From Porphyromonadaceae bacterium (lineage in GTDB: Bacteria; Bacteroidota; Bacteroidia; Bacteroidales; Paludibacteraceae), in assembly GCA_905372135.1 (NCBI GenBank), contig CAJPNS010000027.1, positions 1 through 19,344 of the forward strand: 19,344 nucleotides of DNA, written 5' to 3'. Shown one piece after another: positions 1-6,675 of the stretch (the stretch's first letter is position 1; every line of letters begins with the position of its first letter). The translations under genes were made by a program, and so were the position numbers. The notes under the pieces are model-generated. The model had not been told where the DNA came from. It ran no database searches and saw only the letters and a list, made by a program, of their open reading frames with translations.

Positions 1-83
1 AGAATTAGTATTTACGTTGAAGCGTGTAATCGTTGAAGCATTGAAATGTTTTTTTGGGGGTGTTGAAAATATAGGGCGGGAAT
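1..83. other. Left-edge intergenic stretch, no supported gene
   Basis: This stretch lies beyond the terminator of the minus-strand terC-oadB-oadG unit. The plus strand is open from the window edge in one frame up to a TAA at 83-85 and in another up to a TGA at 34-36. Either could be the tail of a plus-strand gene starting outside the window, but neither tail has a recognisable motif. A 9-base direct repeat (CGTTGAAGC at 15-23 and 31-39) is the only other structure seen. Nothing firmer can be said. Confidence 0.3.
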
Positions 84-112
84 AAAAAAGGGACGAAAAA
101 TCATCCGCCCCT
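84..112 (-). terminator. Intrinsic terminator of the terC-oadB-oadG unit
   Basis: Read on the minus strand, a stem AGGGGCG / CGTCCCT (positions 106-112 and 89-95, with one G-U pair) is followed by a run of T (complement of the A run at 84-89). It lies about 28 bases beyond the stop of the small oadG-like gene. The G-U pair would be an A-C mismatch if read from the plus strand, which supports minus-strand use. A related hairpin ends the minus-strand gene at the right edge of the window. Confidence 0.65.
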
Positions 113-144
113 ACATTTTTACATTATTGCCTTATTACATTATT
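113..144. repeat. Four degenerate 8-bp tandem units
   Basis: On the plus strand the units read ACATTTTT, ACATTATT, GCCTTATT and ACATTATT in perfect 8-base register. They fill the space between the terminator stem and the stop codon of the oadG-like gene, and the last unit overlaps that stop. The unit is short and AT-rich, so it could be chance. It is listed because a comparable tandem repeat (7-bp) sits in the same place next to the related terminator at 19094-19126. Confidence 0.4.
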
Positions 145-280
145 TCTCTTCTTCCTCTTTTTTGAATGGGAAAAGTTTGTCGATACCTATTATTACGAAA
201 TAAAACAGCGTCATAAAAACGAACACTCCCGCAATACCGATACCCGATATTTCCAATGCTTTATAAAAATCTGCACTCAT
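140..280 (-). CDS. OadG-family small membrane subunit (sodium pump decarboxylase gamma chain)
   Basis: A 46-residue protein: a short N-terminal stretch, one hydrophobic membrane helix (about residues 11-32, with G-rich ISGIGIAGVFVFM), then IDKLFPFKK and an acidic/lysine tail EEEEK. The order 'AL-I-G-G---VF-F---I--I-KLFP' is the signature of the gamma (OadG) chain. That chain anchors the catalytic subunit to the sodium-translocating beta subunit in oxaloacetate, methylmalonyl-CoA or glutaconyl-CoA decarboxylases. It lies 39 bases downstream of the beta-subunit gene on the same strand, which strongly supports the call. It is shorter than usual (the family is typically about 80 residues or more) and lacks a long cytoplasmic tail for binding the alpha chain. 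The ATG at 278-280 is the only reasonable start. Family call fairly sure; substrate unknown. Confidence 0.7.
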   Translation of the reverse strand: MSADFYKALEISGIGIAGVFVFMTLFYFVIIGIDKLFPFKKEEEEK

Positions 281-319
281 AACAATTACATTTTTTTACA
301 TATTAAACAATAAATACAT

Positions 320-1453
320 TTAAGCGAACAGCGGTACGAGCAACAATATAAGACCGCCGACTATGACCGAGCCTATCTGTCCGCCGACGTTGGCACTGAT
401 GGCAGGCATAAGCAGGTAGTTGTGTTTGTCTTCTTTGAGCCCCATTCCGTGTATTACGCGAGCCGACATCGGGAAAGCCGATATGCCGCAAGCCCCTATC
501 ATAGGATTAATCTTTTTGTCTTTCGACATAAAACGATTTATCAGTTTGGCAAAAAGTACACCGCCGGCGGTATCGAACACGAAAGCGACGATGCCGAGCC
601 CGAGTATCATAAGTGTACTCAGTTGTACGAATTTCTCGCCCGTCATAGTGCTTGCGATAGTGATACCGAGCAGTATGGTGACGAGGTTTGCAAGTTCTTT
701 CTGTGCCGTCTGCGACAGGCTGTTGAGCACACCGCACTCGCGGATAAGGTTGCCGAACATAAGGAAGCCTATCAGAGCCAGCGACGAAGGAGCGATAAGC
801 CCCGCCAGCACGGTAACGGCGATAGGGAATATTATGAGAGCCGTGCGTGACGCCCGCTTGTTGGCATCGAACTTCATACGTATTTTACGTTCTTTCTCCG
901 ACGTGAGTGCTTTGATAACGGGCGGTTGTATTATCGGCACCAGAGCCATATACGAATATGCCGCCACAGAGATAGGTCCCAGCAGGTCGCGAGCCATCTG
1001 CGTAGCTACTATTATCGACGTAGGTCCGTCGGCAGCTCCGATGATACCGATAGAAGCCGCCTGTTTGATGTCGAAGCCCATCAGTGTGGCAAGCACCATC
1101 GTCATAAAAATACCGAACTGTGCCGCCGCTCCGAAAAGCAACAGTATCGGTCGCTGAAAGAGTGGCGAGAAATCTATCATCGCTCCGATAGCCACGAATA
1201 TCAGTAGCGGGAACACCTCTGTTATAATACCGGCGTCGAAGAATACGTTGAGCGGTCCTAAGACTTCGCCCTGTGTGAGCACAGCCGAAAACGGTATGTT
1301 TACCAATATCGTGCCGAACCCTATCGGAAGCAGTAGCGTCGGTTCGTACTGCTTTCGTATCGCCAGAAAAATCAGTGTGAGCCCTATGGCTATCATCACC
1401 ATATTTTTCCAAGACATTCCTGCAATAGCAGGCAATAACTGTTGAAAATCCAT
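320..1453 (-). CDS. oadB: Sodium-ion-translocating biotin decarboxylase, beta subunit (OadB/MmdB/GcdB family)
   Basis: A 377-residue polytopic inner-membrane protein. The family couples decarboxylation of carboxybiotin to export of Na+, making a sodium gradient. Visible signatures are IGAADGPTSIIVA in the middle of the chain, which holds the conserved membrane aspartate, and the C-terminal block ACGISAFPMSARVIHGMG followed by NYLLMPAISANVGGQIGS. Both match conserved regions of OadB. Length is near the short members of the family. It follows terC by 36 bases with no visible promoter between them and precedes the oadG-like gene by 39 bases, so the three are probably one transcript. The carboxyltransferase (alpha) and biotin-carrier genes usually found beside it are absent from the window. 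The acid decarboxylated (oxaloacetate, methylmalonyl-CoA or glutaconyl-CoA) therefore cannot be decided; the symbol names the family only. Confidence 0.92.
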   Translation of the reverse strand: MDFQQLLPAIAGMSWKNMVMIAIGLTLIFLAIRKQYEPTLLLPIGFGTILVNIPFSAVLTQGEVLGPLNVFFDAGIITEVFPLLIFVAIGAMIDFSPLFQRPILLLFGAAAQFGIFMTMVLATLMGFDIKQAASIGIIGAADGPTSIIVATQMARDLLGPISVAAYSYMALVPIIQPPVIKALTSEKERKIRMKFDANKRASRTALIIFPIAVTVLAGLIAPSSLALIGFLMFGNLIRECGVLNSLSQTAQKELANLVTILLGITIASTMTGEKFVQLSTLMILGLGIVAFVFDTAGGVLFAKLINRFMSKDKKINPMIGACGISAFPMSARVIHGMGLKEDKHNYLLMPAISANVGGQIGSVIVGGLILLLVPLFA

Positions 1454-1489
1454 ATCGTTTATTATAATTATATTTGTTTAAAGTCTTGA

Positions 1490-2560
1490 TTATTCGCTTT
1501 GTGTCGCCGATGTGTCTTTTGCCTCTTTTATTTCTTTTATCTCCTTTTTGAGCTTCTTTATCTTGTGAGTGTCGGCAATGATGATAGACATCAATACAGA
1601 CAGCGTCAGCGTACCGATGATTACTGCCAGCGATATCCACGAATGTGAGGCGAAAAACTCCTCTATGGGCGAAAAAGCACACAGCAACATCTTGACCCCG
1701 ATAAAGAATAGGATAAAGCTCACACCGTGTTTGAGGAAACGGAACATACCCATTATTCCTTTTAGGGCAAAAAACAACGATATAAGCCCCATCACGGCAA
1801 AGACATTGGAGGTAACCGCCAAGAAGTTCTCCTCCGACGCCGAGAGTATACCCGAACCTCCCTCTTTGATGACGCCTATGATGGCAGGTATGGAGTCTAC
1901 CGCAAACAGTACGTCGGTAGAACCAATCACCAGAAACACGAGGAATACCATAGTGATGTGCAACTTACCGTTTATTCGGGCAAAAAAGTGACTCGCCTCG
2001 GTATCGGGGTCTACCGGAAATACCTTCGACGCCGCCTTGTAGAGGAAGTTGGACTTGGGGTCTACCTGGTCGTCTTCGCCTGCAAAAGCCATTTTGTATG
2101 CCGTCCATAGCAGTATCACCCCGAAGATGTATATAATCCAATGAAACCGCTGCACTAAACCCATTCCCAGCAAGATAAACAATATCCTCAGCACGATGGA
2201 TAACAATATGCCCAGATGCAGCAGACGCGGCTGATTCTTTTGGCTTACGCCCATCAGCGAAAATATCATTATAAAAACAAACAGGTTATCGACCGAAAGC
2301 GAATACTCTGTCAGATAACCTGCCAAAAACTTGATACCCATCGTGTGGGCAGTATTGCCTGCGGTGTCGGGATTCTGTGGGAAAAAGAAAAACAACGATG
2401 CACCGAACAGCAGTGCTATCGAAATCCATATCCCCGTCCAACCCAGCGAAGCCTTTACGCTTACAGTACCTTTCCTGTGGTCTGTAACATACATATCTAT
2501 TATAAATACAGTTATAAAAATGGCTATAAATATCAGCCAGTACAATAACATCGTGCTCAT
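1490..2560 (-). CDS. TerC family integral membrane protein (Alx/TerC, probable metal ion exporter)
   Basis: A 356-residue membrane protein with about nine hydrophobic segments. It carries the two internally repeated TerC motifs: EYSLSVDNLFVFIMIF (near residue 90) and STDVLFAVDSIPAI (near residue 220), each with conserved membrane aspartates. A charged coiled tail (KIKKLKKEIKEIKEAK) ends the protein. TerC/Alx proteins are linked to tellurite resistance, and E. coli Alx to manganese export and alkaline pH. Manganese export is a plausible but unproved role here. It is first in the minus-strand unit ahead of oadB. The start at 2560 follows a good promoter (2623-2654) by about 55 bases, too short a leader for the yybP-ykoY manganese riboswitch that precedes alx in E. 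coli. Confidence 0.9.
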   Translation of the reverse strand: MSTMLLYWLIFIAIFITVFIIDMYVTDHRKGTVSVKASLGWTGIWISIALLFGASLFFFFPQNPDTAGNTAHTMGIKFLAGYLTEYSLSVDNLFVFIMIFSLMGVSQKNQPRLLHLGILLSIVLRILFILLGMGLVQRFHWIIYIFGVILLWTAYKMAFAGEDDQVDPKSNFLYKAASKVFPVDPDTEASHFFARINGKLHITMVFLVFLVIGSTDVLFAVDSIPAIIGVIKEGGSGILSASEENFLAVTSNVFAVMGLISLFFALKGIMGMFRFLKHGVSFILFFIGVKMLLCAFSPIEEFFASHSWISLAVIIGTLTLSVLMSIIIADTHKIKKLKKEIKEIKEAKDTSATQSE

Positions 2561-2622
2561 ATAAATTTGATTGATTTATGCTTTTGAGAAATATACAAAT
2601 TGCCGTTTCCGAAAAAACGATG

Positions 2623-2654
2623 CAAAGTTATATTTTTTTCCTTATAAACGCAAA
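2623..2654 (-). promoter_or_regulatory. Consensus Bacteroidetes promoter for terC-oadB-oadG
   Basis: On the minus strand, TTTG (complement of 2651-2654), exactly 20 bases of spacer, then TAACTTTG (complement of 2623-2630). This matches the known Bacteroidetes sigma-ABfr pattern TTTG / TAnnTTTG. It lies about 60 bases before the terC ATG. Confidence 0.75.
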
Positions 2655-2713
2655 ATGTAATCTGTCGATTTCCGTACCGAATAGCCGAGGAATAGATTGC
2701 CGAAGTATATTTA

Positions 2714-2745
2714 TTTGTGTATATGGTAGATATTGTATATATTTG
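2714..2745 (+). promoter_or_regulatory. Consensus Bacteroidetes promoter for the toxin-antitoxin operon
   Basis: TTTG at 2714-2717, 20 bases of spacer, then TATATTTG at 2738-2745, a full match to the Bacteroidetes promoter pattern. It lies about 30 bases before the antitoxin ATG at 2776. The spacer is rich in TATA/GATATT-like half-sites that could bind an autoregulating antitoxin, but no clean palindrome was found. Confidence 0.7.
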
Positions 2746-2775
2746 CACTCCAATTCAAAAAAACGATACGATATT

Positions 2776-3039
2776 ATGGCAGTAGCAACGTTAGATAAAA
2801 AACGTAAACTCATCGACATCAAGCTCGATACCTTTCGGTCGTTGTCTGAGGTCGCTGCCCGTAGTGGCACGAGCCTGAAACAACTCATCGAAAATATCTT
2901 AGACAATACCGCCGAAAACTACGATGATTACGACAAGACGGAGATGTCTCGATGGGAATACTTCGCAAAAATAGATAGAGCAAGAAACGAAAAGGGCAGG
3001 ACTATAAGCGTCGAAGAATTCGAAGATAAATATCTATGA
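2776..3039 (+). CDS. Antitoxin, ribbon-helix-helix-like, partner of the YoeB toxin
   Basis: An 87-residue protein. Residues about 9-47 look like a ribbon-helix-helix DNA-binding fold: a short strand (RKLIDIKLD), a helix (TFRSLSEVAARSG), a turn, then a second helix (SLKQLIENILDNTAE). The rest is acidic and probably flexible, ending in ISVEEFEDKYL, which resembles the toxin-wrapping tails of type II antitoxins. The stop overlaps the start of the YoeB gene (ATGA), the usual tight coupling. Such proteins normally cover the toxin and repress their own promoter. The usual partner of YoeB is a Phd/YefM-fold antitoxin, and the YefM N-terminal motif is not seen here. I chose ATG 2776 because the promoter at 2714-2745 lies inside any longer reading. 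The fold call is from pattern only. Confidence 0.75.
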   Translation: MAVATLDKKRKLIDIKLDTFRSLSEVAARSGTSLKQLIENILDNTAENYDDYDKTEMSRWEYFAKIDRARNEKGRTISVEEFEDKYL

Positions 3040-3329
3040 ATACCGACAAAGAGTTTTCTCTACAAGAGACTGATACTTTTGCCTACGATATGGTGCTTCA
3101 TAAAAAATCGGGACAAAAGAAAACAATAAAGAAAATAGCTGCTTTCTTGCGAGAACTAAAAACATGTCCTACTACAGGAACAGGACAGGTAGAGCCCCTT
3201 TCCAACTATGGAGTACGTTCTGTGTGGTCAAGAAGAATCGATAAAAAACATCGCCTGATTTACGAGGTTTTCGAAGAAGAAAAAATTGTAAAATTGCTGT
3301 CTGCTTGGGGGCATTATAACGACAAATAG
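3036..3329 (+). CDS. yoeB: Txe/YoeB family toxin (ribosome-dependent mRNA endonuclease)
   Basis: A 97-residue basic protein of RelE/YoeB fold. YoeB binds the ribosomal A site and cuts mRNA, arresting growth until antitoxin is restored. The family signatures are all present: GQVEPLS with the general-base Glu (E53), WSRRIDKKHRLIYEV with the catalytic Arg (R73), and the C-terminal GHYNDK with His93-Tyr94. These match E. coli Glu46, Arg65, His83 and Tyr84, so the toxin looks intact. The N-terminus is about ten residues longer than in E. coli. It overlaps the antitoxin stop by four bases and is probably translated by coupling. Very likely a functional type II toxin; its biological effect in this host is unknown. 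Confidence 0.92.
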   Translation: MNTDKEFSLQETDTFAYDMVLHKKSGQKKTIKKIAAFLRELKTCPTTGTGQVEPLSNYGVRSVWSRRIDKKHRLIYEVFEEEKIVKLLSAWGHYNDK

Positions 3330-3440
3330 CTATTTTAACTAAACCAATGATACATAAGAGATAATACAATGTTGTCTATGTACCGAATAAACTATTTGCC
3401 ATATCTCTGATATAGTGTCATCCGATACAAAGATTTTTTG

Positions 3441-3448
3441 TAATTTTG
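3441..3448 (+). promoter_or_regulatory. -7 box (TAATTTTG) upstream of kdd
   Basis: A match to TAnnTTTG about 67 bases before the kdd ATG. No TTTG element is found at the expected distance upstream, so the promoter would be -7-only or activator-dependent. The gap from the toxin stop to kdd (3330-3514) holds nothing else recognisable. Confidence 0.45.
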
Positions 3449-3514
3449 TCGCTCGTAATTTGTGGGTAAATAAATTCATTATTATATATAAAAACTAATA
3501 TCATAAAAAGACTT

Positions 3515-4558
3515 ATGCAAAAGAAAGGAAACAAATACGGCACACACCGTGTAATCGAACCCAAAGGCGTCCTGCCACAGCCGGCAAACAAGATCGACAA
3601 TAATATGGACGAGATTTACGACAACGAAATCCTAATCGACGTACAGACTCTCAACATCGACTCGGCTTCTTTTACCGACATCTCGACTCGTGCCGGTGGC
3701 GACCACGAAAAGATAAAAGAGATAATGTTCGACATCGTGGCAAAACAGGGTAAACACCGCAATCCTTGGACAGGTTCGGGCGGTATGTTGCTCGGTACCG
3801 TAGAGAAAATAGGCGATGCTCTAAAGGGTAAAATAGACCTGAAAGAGGGCGACAAAATAGCTACTCTCGTATCGCTGTCGCTCACTCCGCTCCGTATCGA
3901 CAAAATTAAAGAGATACGTGCCGATGTCGACCAAGTGGATATCGACGGTAAGGCTATCCTTTTCGAAAGCGGTATATACGCAAAGATTCCTACCGATATG
4001 CCCGAAAAACTCGCTCTGTCGGCTCTCGACGTTGCAGGCGCTCCCGCTCAGACAGCCAAGCTTTGCAAGCCGGGCGATACGGTTCTCATCATCGGAGCAG
4101 GCGGTAAGTCGGGTATGCTTTGCTGCTACGAAGCAAAAAAACGCGTAGGCGTTACGGGTAAAGTCATTGGTATGACACACAGCCCGAAATCGACCGAACG
4201 TCTTCAGAAGCTCGGTTTCTGCGATGTAGTCTTCTCTGGAAATGCTACCGACCCAGTATCGACTATGGAGAAAATAAGCGAACTTACAGGAGGTAAGATG
4301 GCCGATATTACTATCAACAATGTAAATATCCCCGATACCGAGATGACTTCGGTGCTCTGTACCAAAAACGACGGTATAGTATATTTCTTCTCGATGGCTA
4401 CCAGCTTTACCAAAGCCGCTCTCGGTGCGGAAGGTGTCGGCTCCGACGTTACTATGATTGTAGGTAACGGCTATACAAAAGGACACGCCGAGATTACTCT
4501 ACAAGAGTTGCGTGAAAACGCCGAACTTCGTAAAATATTCGAAGAACTTTACGCTTAA
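3515..4558 (+). CDS. kdd: L-erythro-3,5-diaminohexanoate dehydrogenase (lysine fermentation)
   Basis: A 347-residue cytoplasmic enzyme, the usual length for Kdd. In lysine fermentation it oxidatively deaminates 3,5-diaminohexanoate to 5-amino-3-oxohexanoate using NAD+ (EC 1.4.1.11). It resembles medium-chain dehydrogenases without a zinc site: an N-terminal catalytic half with the family stretch KQGKHRNPWTGSGGMLLG (residues about 77-94), then a Rossmann nucleotide-binding domain with GAGGKSG at 194-200. The C-terminal part has VGNGYTKGHAEITLQELREN, typical of the family. The downstream kamA encodes the first enzyme of the same pathway, which makes the call firm. The genes for beta-lysine 5,6-aminomutase (kamDE), kce and kal, often clustered with it, are not in the window. 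A strong hairpin follows the stop. Confidence 0.93.
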   Translation: MQKKGNKYGTHRVIEPKGVLPQPANKIDNNMDEIYDNEILIDVQTLNIDSASFTDISTRAGGDHEKIKEIMFDIVAKQGKHRNPWTGSGGMLLGTVEKIGDALKGKIDLKEGDKIATLVSLSLTPLRIDKIKEIRADVDQVDIDGKAILFESGIYAKIPTDMPEKLALSALDVAGAPAQTAKLCKPGDTVLIIGAGGKSGMLCCYEAKKRVGVTGKVIGMTHSPKSTERLQKLGFCDVVFSGNATDPVSTMEKISELTGGKMADITINNVNIPDTEMTSVLCTKNDGIVYFFSMATSFTKAALGAEGVGSDVTMIVGNGYTKGHAEITLQELRENAELRKIFEELYA

Positions 4559-4572
4559 TGCGATATTCGGAT

Positions 4573-4611
4573 AAAAACCTGATACGTCGTAATCGACGTG
4601 TTAGGTTTTTT
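4573..4611 (+). terminator. Strong hairpin between kdd and kamA
   Basis: An unbroken stem of about 17 base pairs (4573-4589 with 4594-4610, two G-U pairs, loop TAAT), whose 3' arm runs into a T tract. It begins 14 bases after the kdd stop. It looks like a full intrinsic terminator. No TAnnTTTG box was found between it and kamA, so partial read-through or an atypical promoter must serve kamA. Confidence 0.8.
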
Positions 4612-4663
4612 ACAAAAACCATTTATTATACAAAAAGAAAGTTGATAAATTAAATCTAATGAG

Positions 4664-5899
4664 ATGAACGAGAATGCAAAAAGGATGTTTCCCGAGGTAA
4701 CCGACGAACAGTGGAACAATTGGCACTGGCAGGTTCAGAATCGAATAGAGACATTGGAACAATTGAAAAAATATATAAAACTCACGACCGAAGAAGAGAA
4801 TGGCGTAAAAGAGAGTCTGAAAACTCTAAGAATGGCTATTACTCCCTATTATCTGAGCCTTATCGACCAGAGCAATCCCAACTGTCCTGTGCGTAAACAG
4901 GCTATACCTACTCACGCCGAGACACATCATTCGGCAGCCGACCTGCTCGACCCTCTGCACGAAGACGGTGACTCGCCTGCACCGGGGCTCACGCATCGTT
5001 ACCCCGACCGTGTGTTGCTGCTTGTAACCGATATGTGTTCGATGTATTGCCGCCACTGCACGCGTCGTCGTTTTGCAGGACAGACCGATAGCTCTTCTTC
5101 GAAAGATGATATCAGCAAAGCAATCGACTATATCGCCCGTACTCCGCAGGTACGCGACGTATTGCTGTCGGGCGGCGATGCTCTGATGATATCCGACAGC
5201 CGCTTGGAAAGCATCATATCGAGGCTCAGAGAGATACCGCACGTAGAGATAATACGTATCGGTACCCGTACGCCTGTCGTTTGCCCGCAACGCATAACGG
5301 ACGATTTGGTTAATATGCTCAAGAAATATCACCCTATCTGGCTCAATACACACTTCAACCATCCGCAAGAGGTTACCGAAAAGTCTATCGCAGCGTGCGA
5401 ACGTATGGCGAATGCAGGTATACCGCTCGGCAACCAGAGCGTACTTCTACGCGGAGTGAACGACTGCGTGCCGACGATGAAAAAACTTGTACATCAACTT
5501 GTGAAGATGCGTGTACGTCCGTATTATATCTATCAGTGCGACTTATCGATGGGCTTGGAACACTTCCGCACTCCCGTATCGAAAGGTATAGAGATTATCG
5601 AGAACCTCAGAGGACACACCTCGGGCTATGCCGTGCCTACATTCGTGGTAGATGCTCCGGGCGGAGGCGGCAAAACTCCCGTTATGCCCAATTACGTCAT
5701 ATCGCAGGGACCGCACAAGGTGATACTCCGAAACTTCGAAGGGGTAATAACGACCTACTCCGAACCCGACGACTATCAAGACTGCCAATGCGAAGAGTGT
5801 AAGAAGTATCGTACTCAGGGAGTTGCCTCTCTGATAAACGGACAAACCTTGGCACTCGAACCGGAAGGTCTGGAGCGTAAAAAACGTACTCATCATTGA
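4664..5899 (+). CDS. kamA: Lysine 2,3-aminomutase
   Basis: A 411-residue radical-SAM, PLP-dependent enzyme that converts L-lysine to L-beta-lysine, the first step of lysine fermentation. The residue numbering matches the well-studied clostridial enzyme almost exactly. The iron-sulfur cluster motif CSMYCRHC has Cys125, Cys129 and Cys132. Lysine-contacting Asp293 lies in YQCDLS and Asp330 in VVDAPGGGGK, with the PLP lysine at 337. Zinc-binding Cys268 (VNDC) and the C-terminal cluster CQCEEC (374, 376, 379) are present. The full C-terminal zinc segment and length separate it from EpmB, the shorter elongation-factor-P modifying relative. A role in making beta-lysine as an osmolyte is possible elsewhere, but the adjacent kdd favours catabolism. 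It is followed by a terminator, so kamA is not transcribed on into the next gene. Confidence 0.95.
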   Translation: MNENAKRMFPEVTDEQWNNWHWQVQNRIETLEQLKKYIKLTTEEENGVKESLKTLRMAITPYYLSLIDQSNPNCPVRKQAIPTHAETHHSAADLLDPLHEDGDSPAPGLTHRYPDRVLLLVTDMCSMYCRHCTRRRFAGQTDSSSSKDDISKAIDYIARTPQVRDVLLSGGDALMISDSRLESIISRLREIPHVEIIRIGTRTPVVCPQRITDDLVNMLKKYHPIWLNTHFNHPQEVTEKSIAACERMANAGIPLGNQSVLLRGVNDCVPTMKKLVHQLVKMRVRPYYIYQCDLSMGLEHFRTPVSKGIEIIENLRGHTSGYAVPTFVVDAPGGGGKTPVMPNYVISQGPHKVILRNFEGVITTYSEPDDYQDCQCEECKKYRTQGVASLINGQTLALEPEGLERKKRTHH

Positions 5900-5930
5900 T
5901 GCACAAAGCTTAATAATGATACAATATGAA

Positions 5931-5965
5931 GAGGCGTATGGTATTTATTACTATACGTCTCTTTT
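5931..5965 (+). terminator. Intrinsic terminator after kamA
   Basis: An 11-bp stem (5931-5941 with 5951-5961, two G-U pairs) with a 9-base loop, followed by TTTT. It lies about 30 bases beyond the kamA stop. Confidence 0.7.
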
Positions 5966-5991
5966 CGTCTCTATATTAATTAAATAATTAG

Positions 5992-5999
5992 TACTTTTG
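5992..5999 (+). promoter_or_regulatory. -7 box (TACTTTTG) for the MBL hydrolase gene
   Basis: A match to TAnnTTTG 29 bases before the ATG at 6029, placed between the kamA terminator and the hydrolase gene. No good TTTG at the standard spacing. Confidence 0.5.
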
Positions 6000-6028
6000 T
6001 ACCACAATCCAAGAGAAGAAAGTAAAAT

Positions 6029-6670
6029 ATGCTTAGTGTAAAAATATTCGTATTTAATCCTTTTATGGAAAATACCCTCGTCGTATACGACGACCATACG
6101 CGAGAAGCTGCTATCGTCGACTGCGGATGTCTGTACGATACGGAGCGTAACGAACTCAAAAAGTTCATTGCCGACAACAATCTCGTTATAAAGTATCTGC
6201 TCAATACGCATCTTCATCTCGACCACCAATTTGGTAACGCTTGGGCTGCAGCCGAGTATGGCGTATTGCCTCTTGCTCACCGCAACGACGAGAAACTCAT
6301 CGACAACCTGCCGTCGCAGGCTATGTTGTTTGGCATTCCCGACTCTGTCGACGCGCAGCCGCTTGGCGGATATATAGCCGAGGGCGACGAAATAACAATC
6401 GGCAGTTCTAAGCTAAAAGCGATATTCGTACCCGGACATTCGGCTGGTAGCTTATGCTTCTACTCCGCCTCCGACGGCATATTGATAGTAGGCGATGTGC
6501 TATTTGCCGGATCTATCGGGCGGACAGACCTGCCCGGCGGTGATTTCGACCTTCTTACAAACGGTATACGAGAAAAACTCTTTACTCTCCCTCTCGACAC
6601 TAAGGTATACCCCGGACACGGACCTACAACATCTATCGATAGAGAAATAAATAGCAATCCTTTTTTCTGA
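6029..6670 (+). CDS. Metallo-beta-lactamase-fold hydrolase, glyoxalase II-like
   Basis: A 213-residue cytoplasmic protein with the complete metal-binding set of the MBL fold: HLHLDH at residues 61-66 (His61, His63, Asp65, His66), His137 in PGHSAGS, Asp156 in VGDVLFAGSIGR, and His197 in YPGHGPTTS. The GDVLF-GSIGRTDLPGGD and PGHG-T segments are typical of the GloB/YcbL group of thioesterases, with two metals expected. The long C-terminal substrate domain of classical glyoxalase II is absent, which fits the single-domain YcbL-type proteins. The substrate is unknown; a thioester or a persulfide are both possible. It has its own -7 box and runs 5 bases ahead of the glycosyltransferase fragment, so both are probably on one transcript. 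Confidence 0.88.
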   Translation: MLSVKIFVFNPFMENTLVVYDDHTREAAIVDCGCLYDTERNELKKFIADNNLVIKYLLNTHLHLDHQFGNAWAAAEYGVLPLAHRNDEKLIDNLPSQAMLFGIPDSVDAQPLGGYIAEGDEITIGSSKLKAIFVPGHSAGSLCFYSASDGILIVGDVLFAGSIGRTDLPGGDFDLLTNGIREKLFTLPLDTKVYPGHGPTTSIDREINSNPFF

Positions 6671-6675
6671 TACAA

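Noticed and set aside
15..39. Direct repeat CGTTGAAGC, two copies 16 bases apart
   Set aside because: Two short copies only, no third unit and no nearby gene whose regulation it could serve; probably chance.
885..1682. 265-residue minus-strand frame overlapping oadB and the end of terC
   Set aside because: It is out of frame with two clearly recognised genes and is rich in Arg, His and Tyr without any domain.
2561..2622. Manganese riboswitch (yybP-ykoY) upstream of terC
   Set aside because: The leader is only about 55 bases and shows no matching stem arrangement.
3821..4486. 221-residue frame antisense to kdd
   Set aside because: kdd is recognised over its full length, and the antisense frame has no motif or promoter.
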